Source of the DNA: Tersicoccus phoenicis
GTDB taxonomy: Bacteria; Actinomycetota; Actinomycetes; Actinomycetales; Micrococcaceae
DNA length: 34,845 nucleotides
Reading direction: 5' to 3'
Assembly (NCBI RefSeq): GCF_001968835.1
Contig: NZ_MRDE01000083.1
Span: 1-34,845, forward strand
The translations under genes and the position numbers were made by a program. Numbering within the stretch: position 1 is the stretch's first letter; each line of letters begins with the position of its first letter. The notes beneath the pieces are model-generated. The model did no database searches. It saw only the letters and a list, made by a program, of their open reading frames with translations, and had not been told where the DNA came from. Below, piece by piece: positions 9,509 to 20,563 of the stretch.

Positions 9509-9514
9509 TATGCT
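9509..9514 (+). promoter_or_regulatory. possible -10 hexamer TATGCT for the STAS/GGDEF-EAL genes
   Basis: TATGCT lies about 80 nt before the STAS-like start, with TTCGCA at 9488 as a poor -35 (15-bp spacer). It is in the 241-bp divergent gap between the two c-di-GMP loci. No other feature in that gap is clear. Confidence 0.3.
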
Positions 9515-9593
9515 CCACGGGGTACGGCGAGGGCCTCCCGGGCGCGACCGCGCGGGACGGCCGACCGGGCGCTGAGAGAGAACGAGGTGGACG

Positions 9594-10010
9594 ATGGCGG
9601 AGCGTGCCGTGGACGGCACCGGGCCCGACGCCGACATCACCCGCCTGGACTTCGACGACGACGGGGTGCTGCACCTGGTGTGGCGGGACGGCGTCGCGAT
9701 CGACGGCGTCCGTGCCCGGCGGGCGATGGACCGGGTGAACGAGCGGTGCGGCGTCCGGCCGGCGCCGTTGATGATCCACATGGCGGGCACGGCCTCCGTG
9801 GACCGCGCGGCCCGTCAGGTCTTCACCCAGCGCTGCGCGGCCACGGCGATCGCCCTGCTGGGTGCGTCCGCCGTCGACCGTGTCCTGGCCAACTTCTTCC
9901 TGGGCGTCAACGCCGCGCCCTGCCCCACCCGCTTCTTCCGGGCACGGGAGCAGGCGCAGGTCTGGCTGCTCGAGGTGGCACCGACGACGGGCCCCGATCA
10001 TGACGGGTGA
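9594..10010 (+). CDS. STAS/SpoIIAA-like small protein (DUF7793-type)
   Basis: This 138-residue soluble protein has the alternating beta/alpha pattern of STAS/SEC14-type domains: LHLVWRDGV, PLMIHMAG, AIALLGASAVDRVLANFFLG, then PTRFF with a final WLLE. From memory this matches the DUF7793/STAS-like proteins found beside GGDEF genes in actinobacteria. GAGGTGG precedes the ATG. Its last 11 bases overlap the GGDEF-EAL gene, which points to coupled translation and perhaps a direct partnership, for instance as a regulatory subunit. I see no catalytic residues. Confidence 0.75.
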   Translation: MAERAVDGTGPDADITRLDFDDDGVLHLVWRDGVAIDGVRARRAMDRVNERCGVRPAPLMIHMAGTASVDRAARQVFTQRCAATAIALLGASAVDRVLANFFLGVNAAPCPTRFFRAREQAQVWLLEVAPTTGPDHDG

Positions 10011-11553
10011 CCCGGGCAGCGGCCGTCTCGACGCGCTGATCGACGGCCTGATCCGGATCTCCTCCGGCGACCTCGCGACCCGGCTGCCCGTCTCCGACGC
10101 CCGCGACGAGATCGACGCGCTCACGGCCGGCATCAACCTGCTCGCCGAGGAACTGCAATCCATGTACGGGGACCTCGAGAACCGGGTGGCGGAGCGCACC
10201 GTCGAGTTGCAGCGCGCCCGCGCCGAGCTGCAGCGCCTGGTCGACACCGACGACCTGACCGGCCTGGCCAGCCGCAGGCTGCTGCTCGAGCGGCTCGGCG
10301 AGGCGGTGCACGGAGCCCCGTCCCCCGACCCGGCCCTCGTCGTCCTCGACCTGGACGATTTCCGCCTGATCAACGACAGCTTGGGCCACTCGGTCGGCGA
10401 CGCCGTGCTGCTGCACGTCGCCAGCCGGCTGCGGGGCGTCATCGAGCCCGGTCAGTTGATCTCCCGGCTCGGTGGGGACGAGTTCGCCATCCTGGTCCCG
10501 TCGGGCGGCATCGACGCGGGCCTGGCGACCGCCCACCGCGCCCTGGACGTGTTGGAGGAGCGGGTGATGATCGGGCCGCTCAACGTCGGGGTGGACGCCA
10601 CCGCCGGGCTGTGCGTCGGCGGCCCGGGCACCGCCGTGGAGGACATGCTCCGGGACGCCGACACGGCCATGAACCAGGCCAAGACGGAGGGCAAGGGCCG
10701 GGTCTCGGTGTTCACGCCGTCGATGCACCGGGCGGCGCGCGAACGGATGAACTTGGTCTCCGAATTGCGCCGGGCACTGGCTCTGGACGAGCTGGAGGCG
10801 TTCTACCAGCCCATCGTGGATCTGCGCACGGACCGCGTCGCCGGGGCCGAGGCCCTGGTGCGCTGGCGGCACCCCGTACGCGGCCTGCTGGCGCCCGACA
10901 CCTTCCTCGACGCCGCGGAGGAGGGCGGTCTGATGGTCGAACTCGGACGGTGGATGCTCGCCACCGTGATCGGCCAGATCGGACGGTGGACGCGAGAGCT
11001 GACCCTGCCGGACAGCTTCCGTGTGCACGTGAACATCTCGCCGTCGGAGCTGCGCCACGGTGATCTCGCCGGGTACGCCACCGCCCTGCTCCGGCAGGAG
11101 GGTGTTCCCGGCGCCCGGCTGACCCTCGAGATCACCGAGGCGCTGCTGGTGACCCGTGACCACGTCGTGGACGAGAACATGGCGGCCCTGCGCGCCATCG
11201 GGATCCCGCTGGAGATCGACGACTTCGGCACCGGGTATTCCTCGATCAGCTACCTGCAGTCCATCCCGGCGCAGAACGCGAAGATCGACCGCTCCCTCAC
11301 GCAGGAGCTGCTGAGCCAGGACCGGCAGTGCCGGTTCGTCGGCGCGATCCTCGACCTGATCCACACCGCCGGGATGGGCGCCGTCGCCGAGGGCGTGGAG
11401 GAGCGCGCCCAGGCGGACGTGCTGCGCAGCCTCCACTGTGAGTACGCGCAGGGCTACTACTTCAGCCGGCCGGTGCCGGCCGAGACGATGCGCGGGTTCC
11501 TGACGGGCAGCCGGCAGCTCCCCGGCACCGCCGACGACGTCCGCTGGGCCTGA
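10000..11553 (+). CDS. soluble HAMP-GGDEF-EAL c-di-GMP enzyme
   Basis: This 517-residue protein lacks any transmembrane segment. Residues about 5-55 are HAMP-like (GLIRISSGDLATRL, DEIDALTAGINLLAEEL), followed by a coiled coil (about 55-85). The GGDEF domain has its signature at 158-162 (LGGDEFAIL) but no RxxD I-site. The EAL domain has EAL at 284-286 (AEALVRWRHP) and the residues needed for phosphodiesterase activity: NISP, EITE, DDFGTGYSS, KIDRSL, AEGVEE and YAQGYYFSRP. Both domains therefore look competent, and the protein may both make and hydrolyse c-di-GMP. The start at 10000 overlaps the STAS gene. A HAMP module without a membrane anchor implies an input from another protein. Confidence 0.9.
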   Translation: MTGDPGSGRLDALIDGLIRISSGDLATRLPVSDARDEIDALTAGINLLAEELQSMYGDLENRVAERTVELQRARAELQRLVDTDDLTGLASRRLLLERLGEAVHGAPSPDPALVVLDLDDFRLINDSLGHSVGDAVLLHVASRLRGVIEPGQLISRLGGDEFAILVPSGGIDAGLATAHRALDVLEERVMIGPLNVGVDATAGLCVGGPGTAVEDMLRDADTAMNQAKTEGKGRVSVFTPSMHRAARERMNLVSELRRALALDELEAFYQPIVDLRTDRVAGAEALVRWRHPVRGLLAPDTFLDAAEEGGLMVELGRWMLATVIGQIGRWTRELTLPDSFRVHVNISPSELRHGDLAGYATALLRQEGVPGARLTLEITEALLVTRDHVVDENMAALRAIGIPLEIDDFGTGYSSISYLQSIPAQNAKIDRSLTQELLSQDRQCRFVGAILDLIHTAGMGAVAEGVEERAQADVLRSLHCEYAQGYYFSRPVPAETMRGFLTGSRQLPGTADDVRWA

Positions 11554-11558
11554 CCGGC

Positions 11559-12323
11559 GTGAACGTCTCGGACCGGTTGCGGCTGGTCGCACGCATCGTC
11601 CGCCTGCGCCCGCGTGCGCCTCGTGACCGGGTCACCGCCTGGAGCCAGTTCTGGACCGGGGTCGCCGGCGGACGGCTCACCGAACCGGTGCTCTGGGAGG
11701 GCCGGGTCGACGCCGAGGCGGTCGAGCACGAGCGCAGGGTCGCGCCCTGGTTCACACCGGGACCGGTCGTCCTCGACGTCGGCTGCGGAACCGGCTGGTT
11801 GACCGCCGCGCTGGCCCGGAGCCGCGGCGTCGCCGTGGGCGTCGACGTGGCGCCCGACGCCGTGGCGCTCGCCCGCCGGTCCCATCCCGGGGCCGCCCGC
11901 TTCGAGGTGGCGGACCTGACCGACCTGCCGACCGCGGCCCGGCTGCACGGCGACCTCGGGGACTGCCACGTCGTCGTCCGCGGCGTCCTGCACGTCCTGC
12001 CCGCCGACCAGCGGCGCGCCCTCGCCCGTGCCGTCCGCGTCCTGCTGGGCGACCGCGGCCGGCTGTACCTGGTGGAGACCAACGTCGGGGGCGGCAACCT
12101 GGACTACCTCGCCGCGGCCGGCGCGGACGCCGCCGGGATCCCGGGGCCCCTCGCGCAGGCCATCCAGACCCTGCCCCGGCCCGGCCACTTCGGCCCGCAG
12201 GAACGCGCCGCCCTGTTCCCGGCGACCCACTGGGACCTGCTCGCCGACGGCGCCGGCCGGCTGGGACTGGCCAGCGGACCGGACGTGGCCGCCTACTGGG
12301 CGGTCCTGCAGCCACACCGTTGA
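11559..12323 (+). CDS. class I SAM-dependent methyltransferase
   Basis: This 254-residue protein has motif I at about residues 71-80 (VLDVGCGTGW), then VGVDVAPDAV (acidic end of strand 2) and FEVADLTDLP, the layout of a Rossmann-fold methyltransferase. The substrate cannot be read from sequence. It starts with GTG five bases after the GGDEF-EAL stop, so it probably belongs to the same transcript. It converges with the quinone oxidoreductase gene, with a hairpin in the gap. Confidence 0.8.
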   Translation: MNVSDRLRLVARIVRLRPRAPRDRVTAWSQFWTGVAGGRLTEPVLWEGRVDAEAVEHERRVAPWFTPGPVVLDVGCGTGWLTAALARSRGVAVGVDVAPDAVALARRSHPGAARFEVADLTDLPTAARLHGDLGDCHVVVRGVLHVLPADQRRALARAVRVLLGDRGRLYLVETNVGGGNLDYLAAAGADAAGIPGPLAQAIQTLPRPGHFGPQERAALFPATHWDLLADGAGRLGLASGPDVAAYWAVLQPHR

Positions 12324-12329
12324 ACCAGC

Positions 12330-12355
12330 CCGGCCGACGTGGTGACGTCAGCCGG
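12330..12355. terminator. hairpin between the methyltransferase and quinone oxidoreductase genes
   Basis: CCGGC-C-GACGT pairs with ACGTC-A-GCCGG around a GGTG loop, giving ten pairs with one C-A mismatch. It starts seven bases after the methyltransferase stop. The convergent location and near symmetry suggest a bidirectional terminator without a T-tract. Confidence 0.6.
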
Positions 12356-12397
12356 TGTGCCACTCCTCCTCGTCCAGGCAGGTGATGCCTTCCGCCG

Positions 12398-13402
12398 TCA
12401 GGGGACCAGCAGCACCTTGCCCGTCGTCCGGCGGCCCTGCAGGTCCGTGTGCGCCCGCCCGGCGTCGGCCAGGGGGTAGCGGGCGCCGATCCGCACGTCG
12501 AGCTTCCCGTCGGCGACCAGGCCGAACAGGTCGGCCATCCGGGATCGGCGCTCCTCGGCCGTGGTGGTGTAGTGCATCATCGTCGGCCGGGTCAGGTAGA
12601 GGGACCCGCCGCTGTTCAGTCGCTGCGGGTCGAACGGGGGCACGGGGCCCGACGCGCCGCCGAACAGCACCATCAGGCCACGCATCCGCAGGCTGGCCAG
12701 GGAGTCGTCGAACGTGTCCTTCCCGACCCCGTCGTAGACGACGTCCACCCCGCGACCGTCGGTCAACTCACGCACCCGGTCCCTGAAGCCGTCGTACCGC
12801 AGCACCTCGTCCGCGCCGGCACCCGCGGCGAGCTTCTCCTTCTCGTCCGTCGAGACGGTGGTGATCACCCGTGCCCCGGCGGCCTTGAGCAGCTGGATCA
12901 GCAGCAGCCCGACCCCACCGGCGCCGGCATGGACGAGCGCCGTCTCACCCGGCTGGACGTCCTTGACCGCGTGGGTCAGCATGTGCGCGGTCATGCCCTG
13001 CAGGGGCAGAGCGGCGGCCGTCTCGTCGTCGATGCCGTCCGGCACCGGCACCAGCGCGTCGGCGTCGACGGCGGTGTACTGCGCGTAGCCCCGGGACCCG
13101 TGTGCGGTGGCCACCCGGTCACCGACCGCGAAACCGTCGACACCGGCTCCGAGGGCGACGACGGTGCCGGCGAACTCCGCGCCGGGCGTGAACGGGAAGT
13201 CGACGTCGTAGACGCCGGATCGCTGATACGTCTCGATGAAGTTGACCCCGGTCGCGGCGACCCGGACGAGGACCTGGCCGGTGCCCGGCTGCGGGACGTC
13301 GACGGTGGCCGGGTGCAGCACCTCGGGACCACCGGCCTGCTGGACGACGATCGCGTCCGCGGTCGCCGGGATCTCCATGCTCGGGTTCTGCTGTTCGCTC
13401 AT
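12398..13402 (-). CDS. qor: NADPH:quinone oxidoreductase (zinc-independent MDR family)
   Basis: This 334-residue protein has the GroES-like N-terminal fold of medium-chain dehydrogenases (VLVRVAATGVNFIETYQRSG, FTPGAEFAGTV) and a Rossmann cofactor site HAGAGGVGLLLIQL. RSG-type and DGVGKDTF strings also match Qor. The zinc ligands of alcohol dehydrogenases are absent. It should reduce quinones with NADPH in the cytoplasm. The start at 13402 is preceded by GAGGAG at six nucleotides; an ATG at 13450 would add 16 residues without family match. It is divergent from argC. Confidence 0.88.
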   Translation of the reverse strand: MSEQQNPSMEIPATADAIVVQQAGGPEVLHPATVDVPQPGTGQVLVRVAATGVNFIETYQRSGVYDVDFPFTPGAEFAGTVVALGAGVDGFAVGDRVATAHGSRGYAQYTAVDADALVPVPDGIDDETAAALPLQGMTAHMLTHAVKDVQPGETALVHAGAGGVGLLLIQLLKAAGARVITTVSTDEKEKLAAGAGADEVLRYDGFRDRVRELTDGRGVDVVYDGVGKDTFDDSLASLRMRGLMVLFGGASGPVPPFDPQRLNSGGSLYLTRPTMMHYTTTAEERRSRMADLFGLVADGKLDVRIGARYPLADAGRAHTDLQGRRTTGKVLLVP

Positions 13403-13540
13403 GCCGTGCTCCTCTGCCGGGGATGGAACCTCCCGCCATCGTAGGCACACGCGCGCGCCGACCCGGTGAGAGGAGCCGGCCTGACCCGTCGGACTGACGC
13501 CGGCGGCTCGCTCGCATCCCCGGAGCGACGGAGCAGCGGA

Positions 13541-15821
<2,281 letters not shown>

Positions 15822-15828
15822 GGACGCC

Positions 15829-16830
15829 GTGAACGCCGCCCCCGTTCCTGCCGCTCCGGACACCGCTGCCGCTCCGGACACCGCTGCCGCGAAGGCGGCC
15901 ACCCTGATCGAGGCGCTGCCCTGGATCCAGCGCTTCGCCGGGGCCCGCGTCGTGCTCAAGTACGGCGGGAACGCGATGGTCGACGACGACCTGCGCCGCG
16001 CCTTCGCCGCCGACGTCGTCTTCCTGGCGCACGTCGGGCTGAAACCGGTCGTCGTCCACGGCGGTGGCCCCCAGATCAACGCCATGCTCGGCGCGCTCGG
16101 CATCGCCTCCGAGTTCCGCGGCGGGCTGCGGGTGACCACCGAGGAGACCATGGACGTCGTCCGGATGGTCCTCACCGGGCAGGTCGGCCGCGAGCTGGTC
16201 GGCCTGATCAACCAGCACGGACCGTACGCGGTCGGCCTGTCGGGGGAGGACGCCGGCACCCTGACCGCCACCCGCACCGGCGCCGTCGTCGACGGCGAAG
16301 AGGTCGACCTGGGCCTGGTCGGGGAGGTCAGCGGCGTGCGCCCGGCGAACATCGAGAGTCTGCTGGCCGCCGGCCGGATCCCCGTCATCTCCTCGGTGGC
16401 GCCCGAGGTCGACGCCGAGGGTGCGCCCACCGGGCAGGTGCTCAACGTCAACGCGGACACCGCCGCGGCCGCCGTCGCGGTCGCCCTCGGCGCCGAGAAG
16501 CTGGTCCTGCTCACCGACGTGGAGGGCCTGTACGCCGACTGGCCGGACCGCTCCTCCCTGATCTCGGCGCTGTCCGCCGACCGGCTCCGGACCATGCTGC
16601 CCACCCTGCAGTCCGGGATGATCCCGAAGATGACGGCCGCGCTCGCCGCCGTCGACGGCGGGGTGCCCGCCGCCCACGTCGTGGACGGCCGCAACCCTCA
16701 CAGCATGCTGCTGGAGATCTTCACCGACGAGGGCATCGGCACCCTCGTGACGGCGGCCGGACCCGCGACACCCACCGCGATCCCGACCGCAACCCCCACC
16801 ACGCCGCCCACCGGAAAGGAGCAGTCGTGA
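15829..16830 (+). CDS. argB: acetylglutamate kinase
   Basis: ArgB phosphorylates N-acetylglutamate and is normally the arginine-feedback-controlled step. The 333-residue protein has the amino-acid-kinase core: KYGGNAM starting at Lys44, [29 protein letters not shown] and LLTDVEGLY. Start GTG 15829 is chosen because TTGAGGAC lies just ahead; GTG 15805 would overlap argJ by 17 bases. The N-terminus has a tandem AAPDT repeat (18-bp unit, two copies) and the C-terminus has a Thr/Pro tail ([16 protein letters not shown]), both outside the conserved fold. It overlaps argD by four bases. Confidence 0.96.
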   Translation: MNAAPVPAAPDTAAAPDTAAAKAATLIEALPWIQRFAGARVVLKYGGNAMVDDDLRRAFAADVVFLAHVGLKPVVVHGGGPQINAMLGALGIASEFRGGLRVTTEETMDVVRMVLTGQVGRELVGLINQHGPYAVGLSGEDAGTLTATRTGAVVDGEEVDLGLVGEVSGVRPANIESLLAAGRIPVISSVAPEVDAEGAPTGQVLNVNADTAAAAVAVALGAEKLVLLTDVEGLYADWPDRSSLISALSADRLRTMLPTLQSGMIPKMTAALAAVDGGVPAAHVVDGRNPHSMLLEIFTDEGIGTLVTAAGPATPTAIPTATPTTPPTGKEQS

Positions 16831-18296
16831 GCACCACCCCGACGCCCGCGGACGGCGCCCCGGGCGGCAACCCGGCCACCGGCATCCAGCCCGGCGCCGT
16901 GCCCGGCGATCCGTCCGGCACCGTGGCCAGTAGCCTGCCGACTGCGCTGTCTGGCGCGCTGCCCTCGAGCAGCGGCGTGGGCGGTGCCGCGTGGCTGCAG
17001 CGCTACACGGGGGCCCTGCTCAACGTGTTCGGCGCCCCGCAGCGGGTGCTCGTGCGCGGCTCCGGCAGCCGGGTATGGGACGCCGACGGCGTCGAGTACC
17101 TCGACCTGCTCGGCGGCATCGCCGTCAACGTGCTCGGCCACGCCCACCCGCTGCTGACCAGCGTCATCGCCAGCCAGCAGGCCACCCTGGGGCACATCTC
17201 GAACTTCTTCACCAGCCCGGCCCAGGTGGCCCTCGCCGAACGGCTGCTCGCGCTCGCCGGCGCTCCCGCGGGGTCACGGGTCTTCTTCGCCAACTCCGGC
17301 ACGGAGGCCGTCGAGGCGGCCCTCAAACTCGCCCGCCGTGCCGGCAACAGCGCCGACCCGGTTCGGCCCACCGTCGTCGCTCTGGAACAGGGCTTCCACG
17401 GTCGCACCATGGGAGCGCTCAGCCTCACCCACAAGGCCGCGTACCGGGAGCCGTTCGCCCCGCTGCCCGGCGGTGTCGAGCACATCCCGGCCGGCGACCT
17501 CGCCGCCCTGCGCGCGGCGATCACCGACCGGACCGCCGCGCTCGTGCTCGAGCCCATCCAGGGCGAGGCCGGGGTGCTTCCGCTGCCCGCCGGCTATCTG
17601 CGGGAGGCCCGGCGGCTGACCCGGGAGGCCGGTGCCCTGCTCATCCTCGACGAGGTGCAGACCGGCGTCGGACGCACCGGACGCTGGTTCGCCTTCCAGC
17701 ACGAGCCGGATCTGCTGCCCGACGCCGTCACCCTGGCCAAGGGTCTCGGCGGGGGCTTCCCGATCGGTGCGCTGATCACCTTCGGGTCGGTCGTCTCCGA
17801 CCTGCTCGGTCCCGGCCAGCACGGCAGCACCTTCGGTGGCAACCCCGTGGCGACCGCTGCCGGCCTGGCGACCCTGCACGTGATCGAGGCCGACGACCTG
17901 CTCGGCAACGCCGCGCGCGTCGGGGCGCGCCTGCGCGCCGGCCTGGCCCGGGTCCCGGGCGTGACCGCGGTGCGCGGACAGGGCCTGCTGATCGGCTTCG
18001 ACCTGGCCGACGCCCCGGACAGCGCTCCGGACACCCACCCGGACACCGCGCCGTCGTCCGACCCGGCGACCCCGCTCGCGCCCGCCGCCGTCACCGCCGC
18101 ACTGGAGGCCGGGTTCGTCCTCAACGCCCCCGGGCCCCGCACGCTCCGGCTCGCCCCGCCGCTGCTGCTCACGGCGGAGGAGGCGGACGGCTTCCTCGCG
18201 GCCCTGCCCGGCATCCTCGCCACGGCCCGCGCCGCGACCGGCACCGGCAGCATGCCCACCGACCGACTCCGCCCCGCGCAGGAGGAGCATCCATGA
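16827..18296 (+). CDS. argD: acetylornithine aminotransferase
   Basis: ArgD uses pyridoxal phosphate and glutamate to make N-acetylornithine from the semialdehyde. The 489-residue protein contains the fold type I core: [57 protein letters not shown], and the Schiff-base Lys305 in [13 protein letters not shown]. It is about 90 residues longer than usual because of a 50-residue Pro/Ser/Gly-rich N-terminus and a 25-residue Asp/Pro/Ala insertion near residue 400. GTG 16827 is well supported by AAAGGAG six bases ahead and by the GTGA overlap with argB. It overlaps argF by four bases. Confidence 0.96.
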   Translation: MSTTPTPADGAPGGNPATGIQPGAVPGDPSGTVASSLPTALSGALPSSSGVGGAAWLQRYTGALLNVFGAPQRVLVRGSGSRVWDADGVEYLDLLGGIAVNVLGHAHPLLTSVIASQQATLGHISNFFTSPAQVALAERLLALAGAPAGSRVFFANSGTEAVEAALKLARRAGNSADPVRPTVVALEQGFHGRTMGALSLTHKAAYREPFAPLPGGVEHIPAGDLAALRAAITDRTAALVLEPIQGEAGVLPLPAGYLREARRLTREAGALLILDEVQTGVGRTGRWFAFQHEPDLLPDAVTLAKGLGGGFPIGALITFGSVVSDLLGPGQHGSTFGGNPVATAAGLATLHVIEADDLLGNAARVGARLRAGLARVPGVTAVRGQGLLIGFDLADAPDSAPDTHPDTAPSSDPATPLAPAAVTAALEAGFVLNAPGPRTLRLAPPLLLTAEEADGFLAALPGILATARAATGTGSMPTDRLRPAQEEHP

Positions 18297-19279
18297 CCCG
18301 GCACTTCCTCACCGATCTCGACCTCAGCCCCGCCGAACAGGCCGAGGTGCTCGACCTGGCCGCCGCGATGAAAGCCGACCGGTACGGGTACCGCACTTAT
18401 GCGGGGCCTCAGGGGACCGGGTCGAAGACGGTGGCGATCATCTTCGACAAGACCTCCACCCGGACGCGCGTCTCCTTCGCCGCCGGCGTCGCGGACCTGG
18501 GCGGCAACCCGCTGATCATCAACCCGGGGGAGTCCCAGCTCGGGCACAAGGAATCCGTGGCGGACACCGTCCGTGTGCTCGAACGGATGGTGCACACCGT
18601 CGTGTGGCGGACGTACGCGCAGGCCGGCCTGGCGGAGATGGCCCGGTACAGCTCCGTGCCGGTGATCAACGCCCTCAGTGACGACTACCACCCGTGCCAG
18701 CTGCTCGCCGACCTGCTCACCGTCCGGGAGCACCACGGCCGCACCGCGGGCCTGACCCTCGCCTACCTCGGTGACGCCGCCAACAACATGGCCAACTCCT
18801 ACCTGCTGGCCGGGGTGACCGCCGGGATGCACGTGCGGGTCGCCGGCCCGGACGGGTTCCTGCCGGGCGAGACCGTCGTCGCCGCCGCCCGGGAGCGGGC
18901 GCAGGCCACCGGCGGCTCCGTGCTGGTGACGACGTCGGCCGCCGACGCGCTCGACGGCGCCGACGTCCTCGCCACCGACACCTGGGTCTCGATGGGTCAG
19001 GAGGACGAGAAGTCCGACCGCGCCGAGGTGTTCCGGCCGTACGCGATCGACGAGGCGGCGCTGGCGACGGCGGCGCCGGGGGCCATCGTGCTGCACTGCC
19101 TGCCGGCGTACCGCGGCCAGGAGATCAGCGCCGGCGTCATCGACGGGCCGCAGTCCGTCGTGTGGGACGAGGCGGAGAACCGGCTGCACGCGCAGAAGGC
19201 GATCATGCACTGGCTGATGGACGCCTCCGGGCTGTTGGCCGAACCCGGCGAACCGTCCCCGAGCGGGCGACGCGCATGA
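18293..19279 (+). CDS. argF: ornithine carbamoyltransferase
   Basis: ArgF joins ornithine and carbamoyl phosphate to make citrulline. The 328-residue protein has the carbamoyl phosphate site STRTR at 55-59, HPCQ at 133-136 and the ornithine-binding HCLP at 268-271, plus DTWVSMGQE. All catalytic residues are present and the length is normal. GGAGGAG stands ahead of the ATG at 18293. It overlaps argD (ATGA) and argR (ATGA), so translation is coupled through the operon. Confidence 0.97.
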   Translation: MTRHFLTDLDLSPAEQAEVLDLAAAMKADRYGYRTYAGPQGTGSKTVAIIFDKTSTRTRVSFAAGVADLGGNPLIINPGESQLGHKESVADTVRVLERMVHTVVWRTYAQAGLAEMARYSSVPVINALSDDYHPCQLLADLLTVREHHGRTAGLTLAYLGDAANNMANSYLLAGVTAGMHVRVAGPDGFLPGETVVAAARERAQATGGSVLVTTSAADALDGADVLATDTWVSMGQEDEKSDRAEVFRPYAIDEAALATAAPGAIVLHCLPAYRGQEISAGVIDGPQSVVWDEAENRLHAQKAIMHWLMDASGLLAEPGEPSPSGRRA

Positions 19280-19800
19280 CCGCGGCCACCGACGGCGCCC
19301 GGTCCCGGCCCACCACGAAGACCGCCCGGCAGGCCCGGATCACCGCCCTGCTGGCGGGATCGGCGGTGCGCTCGCAGGCCGAGCTGGCGCAGCGGCTGGC
19401 CGACGACGGCCTCGCGGTCACCCAGGCCACCCTGTCCCGGGACCTCGTCGAACTCGGCGCGGTCCGGGTGCGCGGGGCCGACGGCGGTCTCGTCTACGCG
19501 GTGCCGGCCGTGGGCGCGGATCGGACGCCGCGCAGCGCCGTGGACCAGGAACTGCTCGACGCGCGGCTGGCCCGGCTGTGCGAGGAGCTGCTGGTCACCG
19601 CCGAGGCGTCGGCGAACCTCGTCGTGCTGCGCACCCCGCCCGGGGCGGCCCAGTTCCTCGCCTCCGCCATCGACCACTCGGTGTTCCCGGCCGTGCTCGG
19701 CACCATCGCCGGGGACGACACCGTGCTGCTCGTCTGCCGGGAGCCCGACGGCGGCCCGGATGTGGCCGCGCGGTTCCTCGCCCTCGCGTCCGACGGCTGA
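19276..19800 (+). CDS. argR: arginine repressor
   Basis: ArgR binds ARG boxes when arginine is present. The 174-residue protein has a winged helix-turn-helix at about residues 20-75 ([28 protein letters not shown]) preceded by a basic, flexible tail. The C-terminal hexamerisation and arginine-binding domain ends with [13 protein letters not shown], where the paired Asp residues contact arginine in known ArgR proteins. It is the last gene of the operon and its likely targets in this window are the box pairs before argC and argG. Length is normal. Confidence 0.96.
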   Translation: MTAATDGARSRPTTKTARQARITALLAGSAVRSQAELAQRLADDGLAVTQATLSRDLVELGAVRVRGADGGLVYAVPAVGADRTPRSAVDQELLDARLARLCEELLVTAEASANLVVLRTPPGAAQFLASAIDHSVFPAVLGTIAGDDTVLLVCREPDGGPDVAARFLALASDG

Positions 19801-19839
19801 CCCGACTCGACCGGACCGGTCCGGCGCGTCGCAGCGCGT

Positions 19840-19881
19840 CATCCACGTGGACTCGTTCACCTGGACGAATCCATGTGGATG
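19840..19881. terminator. 16-bp hairpin after argR, shared with the ankyrin gene
   Basis: CATCCACGTGGACTCG (19840-19855) pairs along its full length with CGAATCCATGTGGATG (19866-19881) if two G-U pairs are allowed, with a 10-nt loop. It sits 40 nt past the argR stop and 46 nt past the converging ankyrin gene, so it likely ends both transcripts. No T-tract follows. Confidence 0.65.
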
Positions 19882-19926
19882 GTCAGTGCCGTGGGTCAGA
19901 GCCCGCGTGAACGCCGGTGCGGCAGG

Positions 19927-20391
19927 TCAGCCAGCGTCGCCCCCGGCCCGCAGCAGCTGCGTCATCGCGGGCAGCTGGAAGTACTCGGCGACGGAGACGG
20001 GCGTCTGGCGGCCTCCCTCGGGATCGGCGCCCGCCGCGAGCAGGGCCCGGACGATGGTCTCGTTCTGCCGGAACACCGCGGCGGCCAGGGCCGTCTGACC
20101 CATGTCGTTGACCCGTTCGGTCTCCGCGCCACGGCCCAGCAGCGCCGCCACGGTGTCGGCCTGCTGGTGATATGCGGCGAGGATGAGCAGGGTGTCGCCC
20201 TTCGCGTTCGTCAGGTTCACCGGCAGCCCCGCGTCGACGAACGCCGTCAGCCGCTCGGTCCCGCCGTCGCGGGCGAGGTCGAACATGGAGTTCAGCAGGT
20301 CCACCTCCTGACTCGTCAGGTCGGCGCCGGTCGGATCGGTGCTGGCCGGGTCTGTGCTGGTCGGGTCGGTGTTGGTCAGTTCCTCGCTCAC
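19927..20391 (-). CDS. ankyrin repeat protein
   Basis: This 154-residue cytoplasmic protein has two to three ankyrin repeats over about residues 35-145 (GDTLLILAAYHQQADTVAALLGRGAE, GQTALAAAVFRQNETIVRALLAAGAD). The N-terminus is a low-complexity run of STDP units. Ankyrin repeats mediate protein binding, so this is probably an adaptor or inhibitor; the partner is unknown. Start is GTG 20391 with AGGAG five bases ahead. It is divergent from the acyl-CoA ligase gene. Confidence 0.85.
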   Translation of the reverse strand: MSEELTNTDPTSTDPASTDPTGADLTSQEVDLLNSMFDLARDGGTERLTAFVDAGLPVNLTNAKGDTLLILAAYHQQADTVAALLGRGAETERVNDMGQTALAAAVFRQNETIVRALLAAGADPEGGRQTPVSVAEYFQLPAMTQLLRAGGDAG

Positions 20392-20435
20392 GGTGCTCCT
20401 GCTCCTTTCAGTGGGTCCTGCCTCCGGTGGCCAGG

Positions 20436-20510
20436 TCTCAGGTTACTGGCGCCCGTGTGTGGCCATCACCTCCGCTGCTGGCCCCTGAGGTTACCGGCCG
20501 GTATTGTGAC
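20436..20510. promoter_or_regulatory. direct repeat and possible -10 between the ankyrin and acyl-CoA ligase genes
   Basis: TCAGGTTACTGGC at 20438 recurs as TGAGGTTACCGGC at 20486, 48 bp apart (11 of 13 identical). Just after it stands TATTGT at 20502, a plausible -10 for the ligase gene. Repeats in this divergent gap could be operator half-sites for a regulator I cannot name. Confidence 0.35.
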
Positions 20511-20563
20511 CGGCACAACACCGCAGCAGCTTCGCCGGCTCGGGTCGGCGAGAACGGACGACC

